Source: Muribaculaceae bacterium (lineage in GTDB: Bacteria > Bacteroidota > Bacteroidia > Bacteroidales > Muribaculaceae). From it: DNA of 64,000 nt. The stretch lies in NCBI GenBank assembly GCA_014867205.1, contig WGUO01000015.1, positions 1 through 64,000 on the forward strand, read 5' to 3'. Each line of letters begins with the position of its first letter. The first letter of the stretch is position 1. The position numbers and the translations under genes are program-made. The notes below the pieces were generated by a model, which was given only the letters and a program-made list of their open reading frames with translations, ran no database searches and had not been told where the DNA came from. This document shows positions 7,016-15,373 of the stretch, piece after piece.

Positions 7016-8158
7016 TTACACTTTTTCAAATTCGCTCTTTAGAGCCTTTAAAAATGAGTCTCCTGATTCTAAGTCCGGTTCTATATAGTTACCTTCTCCC
7101 CATTCATTCCAGGACTTAAGGAAGATTATATTATCGTCGTCATTCTTCTTTGCATTCCTGCGAAAAATCATTGATGCATGTTTGCCGAATATTTCTGGAG
7201 TGCAGTTCTGAAAGACTCTGCCGAATCTTCCGCTACGGGGTGTATGGTCCCAGTTCGGTATAATTGTGGGAATGATATCCTTTCGGTCGAATAAATCACT
7301 GTCCATCCATTTTATTGCCTCAGAATAACTGACTATTTCCGGCTTTATCCTGACGTTAATTCTATTTTTAATTTTCTGTATTATCTGTTGGATTCTGTTT
7401 TCCTTTGAGCGGCGTTCCGATTTAAACGGCATTCTGTGAAGGGAGACATTCACTGCCTCAAACCCATTGTCAATAAACGTATCGATTTTGTCAATCTGTT
7501 CTTTTATACATGCATGGGTTATGAAGTAGAAGCCGGGCAGCCCCTCCTTCTTTGCCAGATCTTCCCATGTTTTTTTAAACAATGGGAAATCATCGAACCC
7601 CAAGGCATTGTAAACCATAAAGAGCAATTTCCCATGGATCTTGATATAGCGTTTGTCTTTGAAAGCATCGAGCATTGAGTAGAAATGATTGGTAAAATCC
7701 TCTACTCCTCCATATGTCTGCTCAATGAGCAATTTTGACTTTCCCATAACCATACTGTTTCCGTTTGACCATCCTTTCTGATACCATGAATGGTTTGCCC
7801 ATGCGAGACAAAAGGGGAAATCCGGTTTACCTGATTTTACGACTTCGTCAAATGGCTGGTTCATCAGCCGTTTCCCGTTAAACCAGTAATGCCAATAGCA
7901 AAATCCATATATTCCGTTCTCTTTGGCCAATTTGGCCTGGTCTTCACGTGAAGCCGATAATCTTAAATCATAGAATCCGAGATCTGCCGGTATTTTCGGC
8001 TGTACATGGCCTCGGTAAAGGGGTTTGGCTTTGGCAACGCTTGTCCATTCAGTAAATCCCTTTCCCCACCATTTGTCATTTTCGGGCATGGGATGATACT
8101 GGGGTAGATAAAATGCTATAACCTTGGGCTTATTCATATTATTTAGTTGTTTTTGCAA
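7016..8158 (-). CDS. WbsX-like / GH99-like enzyme of polysaccharide synthesis
   Basis: 380 residues. The N-terminus KPKVIAFYLPQYHPMPENDK, then WWGKGFTEW, YGFCYWHYWFNGKRL and late FLKSWNEWGEGNYIEPD are the hallmarks of the WbsX family, which shares a fold with GH99 endo-mannanases and is found in O-antigen and rhamnan loci. Whether these proteins transfer or trim sugars is unsettled. The start may be the ATG 7 codons later (NMNKPKV), which fits homologues better. It sits between flippase and polymerase genes. Confidence 0.85.
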   Translation of the reverse strand: MQKQLNNMNKPKVIAFYLPQYHPMPENDKWWGKGFTEWTSVAKAKPLYRGHVQPKIPADLGFYDLRLSASREDQAKLAKENGIYGFCYWHYWFNGKRLMNQPFDEVVKSGKPDFPFCLAWANHSWYQKGWSNGNSMVMGKSKLLIEQTYGGVEDFTNHFYSMLDAFKDKRYIKIHGKLLFMVYNALGFDDFPLFKKTWEDLAKKEGLPGFYFITHACIKEQIDKIDTFIDNGFEAVNVSLHRMPFKSERRSKENRIQQIIQKIKNRINVRIKPEIVSYSEAIKWMDSDLFDRKDIIPTIIPNWDHTPRSGRFGRVFQNCTPEIFGKHASMIFRRNAKKNDDDNIIFLKSWNEWGEGNYIEPDLESGDSFLKALKSEFEKV

Positions 8159-8182
8159 ACTCTGAGGATTTGTTCCTGACGC

Positions 8183-9715
8183 TTATGCCAGATGTAACTT
8201 TTTTACCAAAGAACTTGTGAATGATGCAATTGTTGATTGCTCGCTTTTGTTTAAAAGTAACCTGTATCCAAGGAATCCTAAACTGATACAATAAATTATA
8301 GTAAAAGCAGCAAGCTTTATCCATCCGTTTGTAATGAATGATGTTGAGATATATGCAAACAGATAAAGGAATGTAACGGCTGCAATGCAGGGAATAAATA
8401 TCTTTAGATAATATGCTCTTAAATTAATTGATGCCAGACTGTGTGCGAAAATACTTGTCAAAACAACTGTAACGGACTCCTCAATAAGCACGACTGTGAT
8501 TCCCCAATAGGCGCTGTAGCCTAACCAGTATAACAGATATGCCATGGGAATTACTATGAAGTGCAAGCCTCCGCATACAATCTGAAACCATTTTATCCTT
8601 CCCACACTGTCTATAGATATAGATAGTCCCATTTTTAATTGGGATATTAATGTTATTGATAGAATGAGAGAACAAAATATGGGGGCATTTGAGGGAACTT
8701 CCTTTAACCAGATGCTCAGAATGAAAGAAATCTGTGATATTAGAGGCGCAATAATAAATGAAAGCATGAGAAATGATATCTTGCATGTTGTCAATGCTAT
8801 TCTCCTCATTCTCTCGTCGTCTCCGGCCCCTTTGGATTTTACTATCTGTGGCTGAAGGGCACGGACTATTGTCCTTGAAAAAAATTGAGCCTGTCCGTTT
8901 ACCTGTGTCGCTACTCCATAGGAGGCATTTACTATTACCCCGAAAAATGAATTCATCAGCATGGCTAAACCTTGGTTTCTAAGCAGGCTGCTTATCGACC
9001 CTATGAAGTTCCATCCTGCGAATGAGAACATTCTCTTAAATAAAGAGAAGTCAATTTTTTTTCTCCATTGAACATGTACTTCCCAATATTTCCTCCAACA
9101 ATATATTCTGCTAATCAGAAGGCTGCAGATGAACATGCACATCATCAGCACAGAGTACATCACCAATCGATCCCCGATATATTTAAGAAGATATATTGCG
9201 ATTCCAAGTTTGATAAAACTGTCAAATATGTTTATAAGGGCAATCACTAACATGTTTTCCTTGGCATTAAGCAATGCTTGATAGGGAACTGTCAGGATAT
9301 TAAAAAAGGTGGATACTGAGAGGCAATGAAGTGTTATCATTGCCGAGTCCATGCGGTCAGATGGAATATTTAAGTGATTATGCATGAAGTAATCACCCAT
9401 TATTTCAAATATTCCGAAGACAATTATGCCTATTATCAGATGCAATATGACACTGCATTTGAAAGTGTCAAGCATTATCTCTTTGTCTCCTTTCCCTATT
9501 GAATATGACAGAAATCTTTGGGTTGCCGCAGACATCGCTACATTAAGAAAGGAAAACATGGCAATAATGCCGCCAACTAAACTGTAAATGCCATAGTCTG
9601 TCTCGCCAAGTGATTCAAGCACCCATCGAGTTGAAATCAACGCAATGGCTGCTGTGATTATCATATTGCCATAAAGTATGGCAGTATTGATAATTACTTT
9701 GTTGGCCGCTTTCAT
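8183..9715 (-). CDS. wzx: Wzx-type polysaccharide flippase (MOP superfamily)
   Basis: 510 residues with about 12-14 membrane spans; starts KVIINTAILYGNMIITAAIA and carries LGETDYGIYSLVGGI and AMSAATQRFLSY early, as in PST-type oligosaccharide flippases of Bacteroidetes. It moves the undecaprenyl-linked repeat unit to the periplasmic face for the Wzy-like protein. Its ATG overlaps the stop of the upstream acyltransferase by 4 bp. Confidence 0.9.
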   Translation of the reverse strand: MKAANKVIINTAILYGNMIITAAIALISTRWVLESLGETDYGIYSLVGGIIAMFSFLNVAMSAATQRFLSYSIGKGDKEIMLDTFKCSVILHLIIGIIVFGIFEIMGDYFMHNHLNIPSDRMDSAMITLHCLSVSTFFNILTVPYQALLNAKENMLVIALINIFDSFIKLGIAIYLLKYIGDRLVMYSVLMMCMFICSLLISRIYCWRKYWEVHVQWRKKIDFSLFKRMFSFAGWNFIGSISSLLRNQGLAMLMNSFFGVIVNASYGVATQVNGQAQFFSRTIVRALQPQIVKSKGAGDDERMRRIALTTCKISFLMLSFIIAPLISQISFILSIWLKEVPSNAPIFCSLILSITLISQLKMGLSISIDSVGRIKWFQIVCGGLHFIVIPMAYLLYWLGYSAYWGITVVLIEESVTVVLTSIFAHSLASINLRAYYLKIFIPCIAAVTFLYLFAYISTSFITNGWIKLAAFTIIYCISLGFLGYRLLLNKSEQSTIASFTSSLVKKLHLA

Positions 9716-10614
9716 AGTTTAATTAATGTAGATATCTTGTTCTCAGGTATTCTATAGCATGTTTCGGGATTCATTTGTTGATCTATAATTTTCATCATTT
9801 CCCGTTCATTGTGCCAAATCCTGCTCATTCCGGTTTTAATTACTTTTGCTGGACATCCTCCCAATATGGAAAAAGGCTCTGCTGTATTTATATAATTTTT
9901 ACTTAACACGGCCCCGGCACTAGCCACTATTACATGGTGTGGGGTTTGCGTTCCTTTTTTTATTGTGGTACGGTTCCCGATCCAATTATAGTCCCCAATT
10001 GTAACAGATTTGTTTTTAGGGCAGACTAATCCGGAATGAATATCTAAACAATAATGAAAATCCGAGTCACTTATGTCAGATTGGTAACTGATTCTTACAC
10101 ATGTTCCTAATTCTATTGCATTAGTACAGTATATTAGCACATTTTCTCCTATGAAGCAATTTGATCCTATTTTTAATTCAGCATTTGGGAATACCACAAT
10201 CTCACTGCCGGCAATAATCTTTTCCTCTCCTCCAAATATGATTTTTCCTCTGTTCTGTATTTTAGTTTTGCCTTGACTTCTAAAACTGTGATTCCAACCC
10301 CATTTAATCATCCCGAAATATGGAATGGCATCAATTATATCGATTGTCCCGGAGGTGGATATAATTTTAGTATTGGTGTATACATGAATCGGGAACTTCC
10401 ATGCAATCTGTCTTGGTAGGGAATTAAAATTAAGGATAATAGTTTTTATAAGTGCAACCCTATGCTGTGCAGACTCCAATTCAATGGCATTTATGACTGT
10501 CTTGATTTTTTTTATGTGCAGGATTGCTAAGAATAACCAATAAAGTATTTTAATATTTTTAATTATTAACGCATCTATGATGCTTATATAAATTAGTTTT
10601 ATTAAATATTTCAT
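9712..10614 (-). CDS. Left-handed beta-helix acyltransferase
   Basis: 300 residues. A hydrophobic N-terminal part (about 1-55) precedes hexapeptide repeats such as IGSNCFIGENVLIY, IGDYNWIGNRTTIKKG and VIVASAGAVLSKNY, ending in GGCPAKVIK, the usual close of hexapeptide acetyltransferases. It probably acetylates a sugar of the surface polysaccharide. The gene is AT-rich and overlaps wzx by 4 bp. Confidence 0.85.
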   Translation of the reverse strand: MKYLIKLIYISIIDALIIKNIKILYWLFLAILHIKKIKTVINAIELESAQHRVALIKTIILNFNSLPRQIAWKFPIHVYTNTKIISTSGTIDIIDAIPYFGMIKWGWNHSFRSQGKTKIQNRGKIIFGGEEKIIAGSEIVVFPNAELKIGSNCFIGENVLIYCTNAIELGTCVRISYQSDISDSDFHYCLDIHSGLVCPKNKSVTIGDYNWIGNRTTIKKGTQTPHHVIVASAGAVLSKNYINTAEPFSILGGCPAKVIKTGMSRIWHNEREMMKIIDQQMNPETCYRIPENKISTLIKL

Positions 10615-10676
10615 GAATATAGATGCTTATTATCGAGGATGGATTATTTAGTACAAGGGAGATCTGTTTATAATCT

Positions 10677-11276
10677 TTAAAGAGGTTTGTCTACACGTTC
10701 ACCGTTTATCCTGACAATTCTTGCGGGATTCCCAACAACAGTGCAATTATCAGGAACAGACTTTAGAACGACAGAACCGGCGCCGATAGTAACGTTGTTA
10801 CCAATTCTAATGTCTCCTAATACAATTGAATAGCAACATACTTTTACATTATTACCAAGGGTCGGCAAGCCCGCGTTTCTTCCACTTTTTATTTTACCTA
10901 ACGTGACACCTTGCCATATTTGACAATTATCACCAATCCCATTGCAACTGATACGTGTATTATAGCCATGTTGAATTATCAATCCTTTCCCAATTTTTTG
11001 TCCATATGTGAAGTATAGGCTGTCAATTCCAGGATATAGCAGTTTAAATGGATTGAATTTCCATGTGTTGTATCTAAAATATAGTAATGATCTGAATTCC
11101 TTAAGGTTGGCCAATAGCCAAATGCCCGTATAGAATTTGTTGCCGAATTCGGGTACGAGTAAAACATTACTCCAGTTTTCAATTTCTTCTGAGATATTAT
11201 GAGTGCTTTTACTTATTTTAAAATACAAGTATAAAGGCGCGTATATTATTCTTTCGACTATATTTGTAATTGACAT
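10677..11276 (-). CDS. Serine-acetyltransferase-like hexapeptide acyltransferase
   Basis: 199 residues with hexapeptide turns: GKGLIIQHGYNTRISCNG, QIWQGVTLGKIKSGRNAG, IGNNVTIGAGSVVLKSVPDN and CTVVGNPARIV. The domain resembles CysE-type enzymes, but position inside the polysaccharide locus points to O-acetylation of the glycan. A TM-like N-terminus is absent. 62 bp separate it from the next gene downstream. Confidence 0.85.
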   Translation of the reverse strand: MSITNIVERIIYAPLYLYFKISKSTHNISEEIENWSNVLLVPEFGNKFYTGIWLLANLKEFRSLLYFRYNTWKFNPFKLLYPGIDSLYFTYGQKIGKGLIIQHGYNTRISCNGIGDNCQIWQGVTLGKIKSGRNAGLPTLGNNVKVCCYSIVLGDIRIGNNVTIGAGSVVLKSVPDNCTVVGNPARIVRINGERVDKPL

Positions 11277-11339
11277 AATATTTTACTAACTTATTTGTAT
11301 TATTAGCCAGAACGTGTAAGAAAAATCTACATTGAAATT

Positions 11340-12158
11340 TTAGAACTTCTTGGTCGGCAGGTGGGGGCCGGTGTAGGTGACGTAGATGTCGCGGGTGGCG
11401 TTGTCGGGCCAGATGTGCATTCGGATGCTGCCGTGCTTCAGATGGTACGGCCAGAACTGACGCCCTTTGCCGGGTATCGTCGACATCCGCATGGCCTTCA
11501 GTTTCGGATCGTCATAAACTGTATCGCTTTCGTCTGACGCGCTCGCGACGCATCGCTTCTTGAATGTCTCTATCCGGAAGTTACCCTCGGTCCAGACTTC
11601 CTCACAAAATTTCTCTATCTTCTTGAATGTGCTCTCGAAGTAGTTCCTGTGAGTGGCTCCGGTTATCAGTCCCTCGTCAACACCGCAGAATTTTATCCTC
11701 GGGAACAGTTCTTCCCGGTTTTCCCAGAAGTCGGGTACGGGAATCTGCAGCGGATTCGCCTTGATATAGTCCTCCTTGTCGGCCCGGGAGACAAGATGTC
11801 TCGGCGTGCGCTGCTCGGGCGGGTAACTTATTCCGACAAAGGCGTTGTGGGTGGCCGGATACACGGCATCCATCTCTGCCGGCTCGGTGAACCTTTGCGG
11901 TGCGGCTGTCAGCCGTTGCTCAATAGTGTTGACTACGCTGATGACCCGATAGTCAGGGCAGGAGTATATGATCTGCGGAATGTCTTGGCCATCGCTCGTC
12001 TGGCCGTAGTACCATTCGGAGGGCCGCTCGTGTACAAATGCCTCTGTCTCTTCGGCACTGCTTACGATGTCGTACAACTCCTCGATGTAGTCGAGGATAT
12101 CGTTGCTCTTGGAGTTGCCGAATGAACCGGAATCGACGTAAAAGGTATATCCGGTCAT
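11340..12158 (-). CDS. Orphan protein paired with the DUF3696 ATPase
   Basis: 272 residues, not recognised. No signal peptide or membrane segment. The N-terminus MTGYTFYVDSGSFGNSKSND is followed by a mixed alpha/beta region; the last 60 residues (RQFWPYHLKHGSIRMHIWPD, then YVTYTGPHLPTKKF) are rich in aromatic and His residues and may form the active or binding part. Its start overlaps the ATPase stop by 4 bp, so the two are translationally coupled. It may be the effector of an ATPase-led system, but no catalytic motif is obvious. Its last codon lies 63 bp before the acyltransferase gene of the polysaccharide locus. Confidence 0.8.
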   Translation of the reverse strand: MTGYTFYVDSGSFGNSKSNDILDYIEELYDIVSSAEETEAFVHERPSEWYYGQTSDGQDIPQIIYSCPDYRVISVVNTIEQRLTAAPQRFTEPAEMDAVYPATHNAFVGISYPPEQRTPRHLVSRADKEDYIKANPLQIPVPDFWENREELFPRIKFCGVDEGLITGATHRNYFESTFKKIEKFCEEVWTEGNFRIETFKKRCVASASDESDTVYDDPKLKAMRMSTIPGKGRQFWPYHLKHGSIRMHIWPDNATRDIYVTYTGPHLPTKKF

Positions 12159-13255
12159 TTCTCCCCTTCCTGTCTTACGGTTTCCCTAAGCAAACGGTAC
12201 GTGTGTGCTGACTCGTCGAGAAAGCCGGGCGGGTAGTCGCTGTATCTGAAGTCCTCTTCAAGTGTGATGCATTTTACCGATGGATTGTTGTCGTCTGCCT
12301 CGGTGAAGAAGTTAATGGCGATCTGCTGCCGGTATTCCGGATTTTTTGCGGCAAAGAGCTGGACGCCCTCTACTATGTGCTCGCTGTGTGTCTCGACCAC
12401 TATGTTCAGTCCCGCCGAGGCCATGTAGGCGAGCATCTCGCCGGTCAGCGTCTGCGCGGCGGGATGCAGGTGCGCCTCGGGATTCTCGATTACGATAAAC
12501 CGACCCTTGCGGGCCACAAGACAGTCGGCTATTATCGGAAGGAGATAACTGACGCCGAATCCTACGTTGGTGGCAATCCGTTCTTCTCCATGACCTTTCC
12601 TGACACGCGTCTGGCAACGCAGCAGGTCGTAGTCTGACTGTACCATCAGTTCTGTTCCGGGCAATATATGCTCAAGCCATAGGCGTGCCTGGAAATCGAC
12701 ATTGGCGTTTGTGCTCCCGGGGAGCATACGCGACTCATCGACCTTCATGATGCCTCCCTTTATCGATAGGACCTGCGCGGCGTGTTCGCCGTGGAGACCG
12801 CAGTCGGGGTAGGGAAGGTCTGCCATACGGTTCGATACGCGTGGCCCGAGTCGCTCGGCACTGAGGTGGTAGAACTCCGGGCCCATCGCGTCCAGATCGC
12901 CGTCGGCTGTAGTGTCATAGATCAGGCCGAGTGCATGCGTCTCGTCGTCGCCGGCGTGGAAGGTTGCTCCGGCTGAGGCGCCGGTGATGTCGTTGTATAG
13001 CGTTATGCTGAATGAGTTGGTGCCGCATTCGTCATTGACAAGGTCGAGTCCTGTGCCGAAGCCGCAGTCCTCGCCGGCTTCGTTGGCATTGATGACGCCG
13101 GCATCTGAGTTAAGGGCCTTATGCAGGAAGTTGAGTGCCTGGATCACGCTGGTCTTGCCCGCGCTGTTCACGCCTACAAGCAGCGTGAGCGGGCTAAGGG
13201 TTATCGAATGAAGTCCCTTGAAGCACTTGAAGTCCTGTATCTCGAGGGTATGCAC
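12155..13255 (-). CDS. AAA/ABC-type ATPase with DUF3696 C-terminus
   Basis: 366 residues. N-terminal LEIQDFKCFKGLHSITLSPL and the Walker A GVNSAGKTS (about 28-36) mark a RecF/OLD-like ATPase. Further on are the ABC signature region NVGFGVSYLLPII, Walker B FIVIENPEAHLHP and the switch histidine in VVETHSEHIVEG. The C-terminal DFRYSDYPPGFLDES matches the DUF3696 end. Such ATPases sit in many defence modules and sense damage or nucleic acid, with a partner doing the damage. No TOPRIM domain is present, so it is not a full OLD nuclease. A -7-like TAACTTTG (13320-13313) lies inside upstream repeat DNA. Confidence 0.9.
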   Translation of the reverse strand: MHTLEIQDFKCFKGLHSITLSPLTLLVGVNSAGKTSVIQALNFLHKALNSDAGVINANEAGEDCGFGTGLDLVNDECGTNSFSITLYNDITGASAGATFHAGDDETHALGLIYDTTADGDLDAMGPEFYHLSAERLGPRVSNRMADLPYPDCGLHGEHAAQVLSIKGGIMKVDESRMLPGSTNANVDFQARLWLEHILPGTELMVQSDYDLLRCQTRVRKGHGEERIATNVGFGVSYLLPIIADCLVARKGRFIVIENPEAHLHPAAQTLTGEMLAYMASAGLNIVVETHSEHIVEGVQLFAAKNPEYRQQIAINFFTEADDNNPSVKCITLEEDFRYSDYPPGFLDESAHTYRLLRETVRQEGEK

Positions 13256-13431
13256 TGTTATGTGGTGGGAGGTGTTAGGCGTTAGGTGTTAGGTGAAATA
13301 TAAGTCAGAAGGCAAAGTTATGAGTGACGAAGTATTTTAAGTATTAAGTCAGACTGGTTTTTCTGGTTCTTTTCTGGTTCCTCTGGTTTAACTCAGCGGC
13401 CTCGCGCATGCTACTGCGTAGCCCTTATAGG

Positions 13432-13499
13432 TTATAAGTCAGAGTTATGAGTTACGAAGGAATAAACCTAATCACTCATCACTATGACTTCTGACTTAC
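13432..13499 (-). repeat. GTCAGAG inverted-repeat element (reverse copy)
   Basis: ATAAGTCAGAGTTATGAGTT then ACGAAGGAATAAACCTAATC and ends ATGACTTCTGACTTA; its reverse complement aligns with 146-225 and 21722-21780. Confidence 0.6.
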
Positions 13500-13542
13500 T
13501 TTCGCTCTGCTCCTCTGCTTCTCTGCGTGAGGATTTTCGCGC

Positions 13543-13590
13543 GAGGGACTGCACGTTGCTTCCCCTTGGTCGCAAAACAGAACATGGGAC
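13543..13590 (+). repeat. 48-bp interspersed repeat, copy b
   Basis: GAGGGACTGCACGTTGCTTC followed by CCCTTGGTCGCAAAACAGAA and CATGGGAC. It differs from copy c (15268-15315) at about two positions and follows a right-half CTCACGC element in the same way. Confidence 0.8.
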
Positions 13591-13601
13591 AACGCAAACG
13601 C

Positions 13602-15014
13602 CTAACACCTAAAATCTTCCAACCTAACACCTAAAAGCTCTTTCGCCTCATTGAAACTGACGGTGAGGTTCTTCCAGCCGTTGGTGCCGTAGGAGAGAAG
13701 CCGCGCAAACTCGTGGTCGTTGTCAATGGTCGTGCCCAGCGGGCGGATCATGCCGTAGCGTTTGAATCTCTCGCGTATCTCCTGCTCGGGGATGAAACTG
13801 AGCAGCACGGCCCACGCCGTGAAGAGTGCCTTGTTGATGATGCTGCGCTGCGAGTCGTTGGTCGTTTTCTCGCTTACCTTGCGGAAGGCCTGCCTTCCGA
13901 ACAGATACCGGGCGTTGCGCATCGCCACGCGGTATGCGTCGGCGTAAGTCTTAAGTGTCGCTTCCGACATCCGGCTGAAACTCTCGGAGGCATCATCGAG
14001 CCAGCGGTCCATCTGCCCGTTATATCGGCTGAAGTCGCCATTCTGCTCCACAAGCCTGCGGAAACTCATGAATCGCAGTGCCATCTCCTGCGCCTGCATG
14101 CGGAGTGTCTTCACGCTGCCTCCGGTTGTCTTGACAAACTCTTCGGACTGGGCCATTTCGTTGAGCGTGGCGCGCAACGCGCCGGAGGCAAGGCAGTTGC
14201 GCATCTCCTGCGAGTTCAGCGGGCGCCCCCCGGTGTTGATGCGCCTGAATATGTCAAACTTGACGGGTGCGGGCGATGTCGCGTCTATCACATTGACCGA
14301 GAACTGCGTGGTGTTGATGCGTCTTACATATTTCTCGTTGAGAAATCGGGCCGTGTCTTTGCGTTGCTCAAGGGTCACAGGAAAGCGGAGGCCGTTGAGT
14401 TCCTTGAGGTATTCGAGGTCTTGCAACGCGAACCCACCGGAGAGGAACTGCCGGATGGTGGTAAGGCGTTGCAGTCCGTCAACGACGCGCATCATACCGT
14501 TGTCATCCATCGAGAAGTAGAACACGGGGAGCGGTATCCGGAGCAGAATTGACTCTATGAGGCGTGACTTGCGTATCGGGTCCCAGACGAAATTGCGCTG
14601 AAAGTCGGGGGAGATGTCAAGGTCACCGTCGGCGATCATCTCCGCAATCTGGCGGATTGAGAAACTCTTGGGCTCGACGCGTATCTTCTCCGGATTATAT
14701 GGGGTGATGGTATCCGAGGCGTTCTCAAATGTCTCGTCGGCGAAGTCGACATTGTCGAGCAGTGCCTGGGCTATGCGCTCGGGGAGTGGCTCGAGTTCAT
14801 GTTCGAGGGCAGCGAGTTCGGGAAAGAGGTTGGTGTCGCGGGTCAGGATGGTGAGTGTGTCACCGGGGGCGAGCTCAAAGGTGACTATCTCTTTTTCTCC
14901 GCCGTTTCCGTCGCTGACTGTCAGGGCGTAGGCGGGGCTGCCGGAAGTGCTTTCGCGGCTTCTGACTATTGCGGTGACTTCGTCACCCTTCCCGTCTCTG
15001 ATCCTGACAAACAT
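13602..15014 (-). CDS. DUF262 protein (ParB/GmrS-like), candidate defence protein
   Basis: 470 residues. After an N-terminal region of about 115 residues comes the DUF262 core: SIRQIAEMI, ISPDFQRNFVWD, SRLIESILLRIPLPVFYF, the ParB-like MMRVVDGLQRLTTIRQFL and FRRINTGGRPLNSQEMRN. The C-terminal part is helical; no DUF1524 HNH motif is visible, so unlike GmrSD or SspE it lacks that nuclease half. DUF262 proteins often restrict foreign DNA using NTP. It lies upstream of the DUF3696 ATPase gene on the same strand, separated by 346 bp of repeats. The three genes interrupt the polysaccharide locus. Confidence 0.9.
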   Translation of the reverse strand: MFVRIRDGKGDEVTAIVRSRESTSGSPAYALTVSDGNGGEKEIVTFELAPGDTLTILTRDTNLFPELAALEHELEPLPERIAQALLDNVDFADETFENASDTITPYNPEKIRVEPKSFSIRQIAEMIADGDLDISPDFQRNFVWDPIRKSRLIESILLRIPLPVFYFSMDDNGMMRVVDGLQRLTTIRQFLSGGFALQDLEYLKELNGLRFPVTLEQRKDTARFLNEKYVRRINTTQFSVNVIDATSPAPVKFDIFRRINTGGRPLNSQEMRNCLASGALRATLNEMAQSEEFVKTTGGSVKTLRMQAQEMALRFMSFRRLVEQNGDFSRYNGQMDRWLDDASESFSRMSEATLKTYADAYRVAMRNARYLFGRQAFRKVSEKTTNDSQRSIINKALFTAWAVLLSFIPEQEIRERFKRYGMIRPLGTTIDNDHEFARLLSYGTNGWKNLTVSFNEAKELLGVRLEDFRC

Positions 15015-15158
15015 AATTAATTATTAAAGATAAAAGATTAAAGATTAACTGAAAAGGACTGCCTTGGGATTCCTCACGCAGAGGAGCAGAGAAGCAGAGG
15101 GGAAATTTCTTTTGTGCCGGCAGGTGATAACATTGCGGCCTCCGCCCCACTCTTTTAA

Positions 15159-15257
15159 CTCACGCAGAGGAGCAGAGAGGCAGAGCTTTAATTCTTCTGT
15201 GAATTACTTCCCTGTGCGCAAATCCCTGCCTCTGCTTCTCTGCTTCTCTGCGTGAGG
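15159..15257. repeat. 99-bp palindromic repeat, full copy C
   Basis: Ends CTCACGCAGAGGAGCAGAG and CTTCTCTGCGTGAGG are inverted repeats; the centre reads TTCTTCTGTGAATTACTTCC then CTGTGCGCAAATCCCTGCC. This is the most symmetrical of the three copies. Confidence 0.85.
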
Positions 15258-15267
15258 CCTTCCGCGC

Positions 15268-15315
15268 GAGGGACAGCACGTTGCTTCCCCTTGGTCGCAA
15301 AACGGAACATGGGAC
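15268..15315 (+). repeat. 48-bp interspersed repeat, copy c
   Basis: GAGGGACAGCACGTTGCTTC, then CCCTTGGTCGCAAAACGGAA and CATGGGAC, ten bases after element C. Confidence 0.8.
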
Positions 15316-15373
15316 GGTGGAGGATAAAGATTAGTGATTAATAATCAAATAGATATAAATTAATCTTTAATCG

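Larger units (their letters stand above)
13256..13601. other. Gene-free repeat region between ATPase and DUF262 genes
   Basis: 346 bp made almost wholly of repeats: TTAGGTG units (13269-13296), GTCAGA units, AAACCAG/CTGGTTT runs (13347-13392), an inverted GTCAGAG element (13432-13499), a right half of the CTCACGC element (13507-13532) and 48-bp repeat copy b (13543-13590). Confidence 0.7.
15015..15373. other. Gene-free repeat region between Wzc and DUF262 genes
   Basis: 359 bp: TTAATCT-type units (15017-15056), a left-half CTCACGC element (15072-15101), full 99-bp element C (15159-15257), 48-bp repeat copy c (15268-15315), and more TTAATCT units up to the Wzc stop (15359-15385). Confidence 0.7.

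Noticed and set aside
10677..11276. CysE serine acetyltransferase of cysteine synthesis
   Set aside because: The fold matches, but the AT-rich gene sits among polysaccharide genes, with no cysK nearby, so glycan acetylation is more likely.
13269..13296. Telomere-like TTAGG repeats
   Set aside because: The match is chance: units are degenerate TTAGGTG, scattered inside the chromosome and in both orientations.
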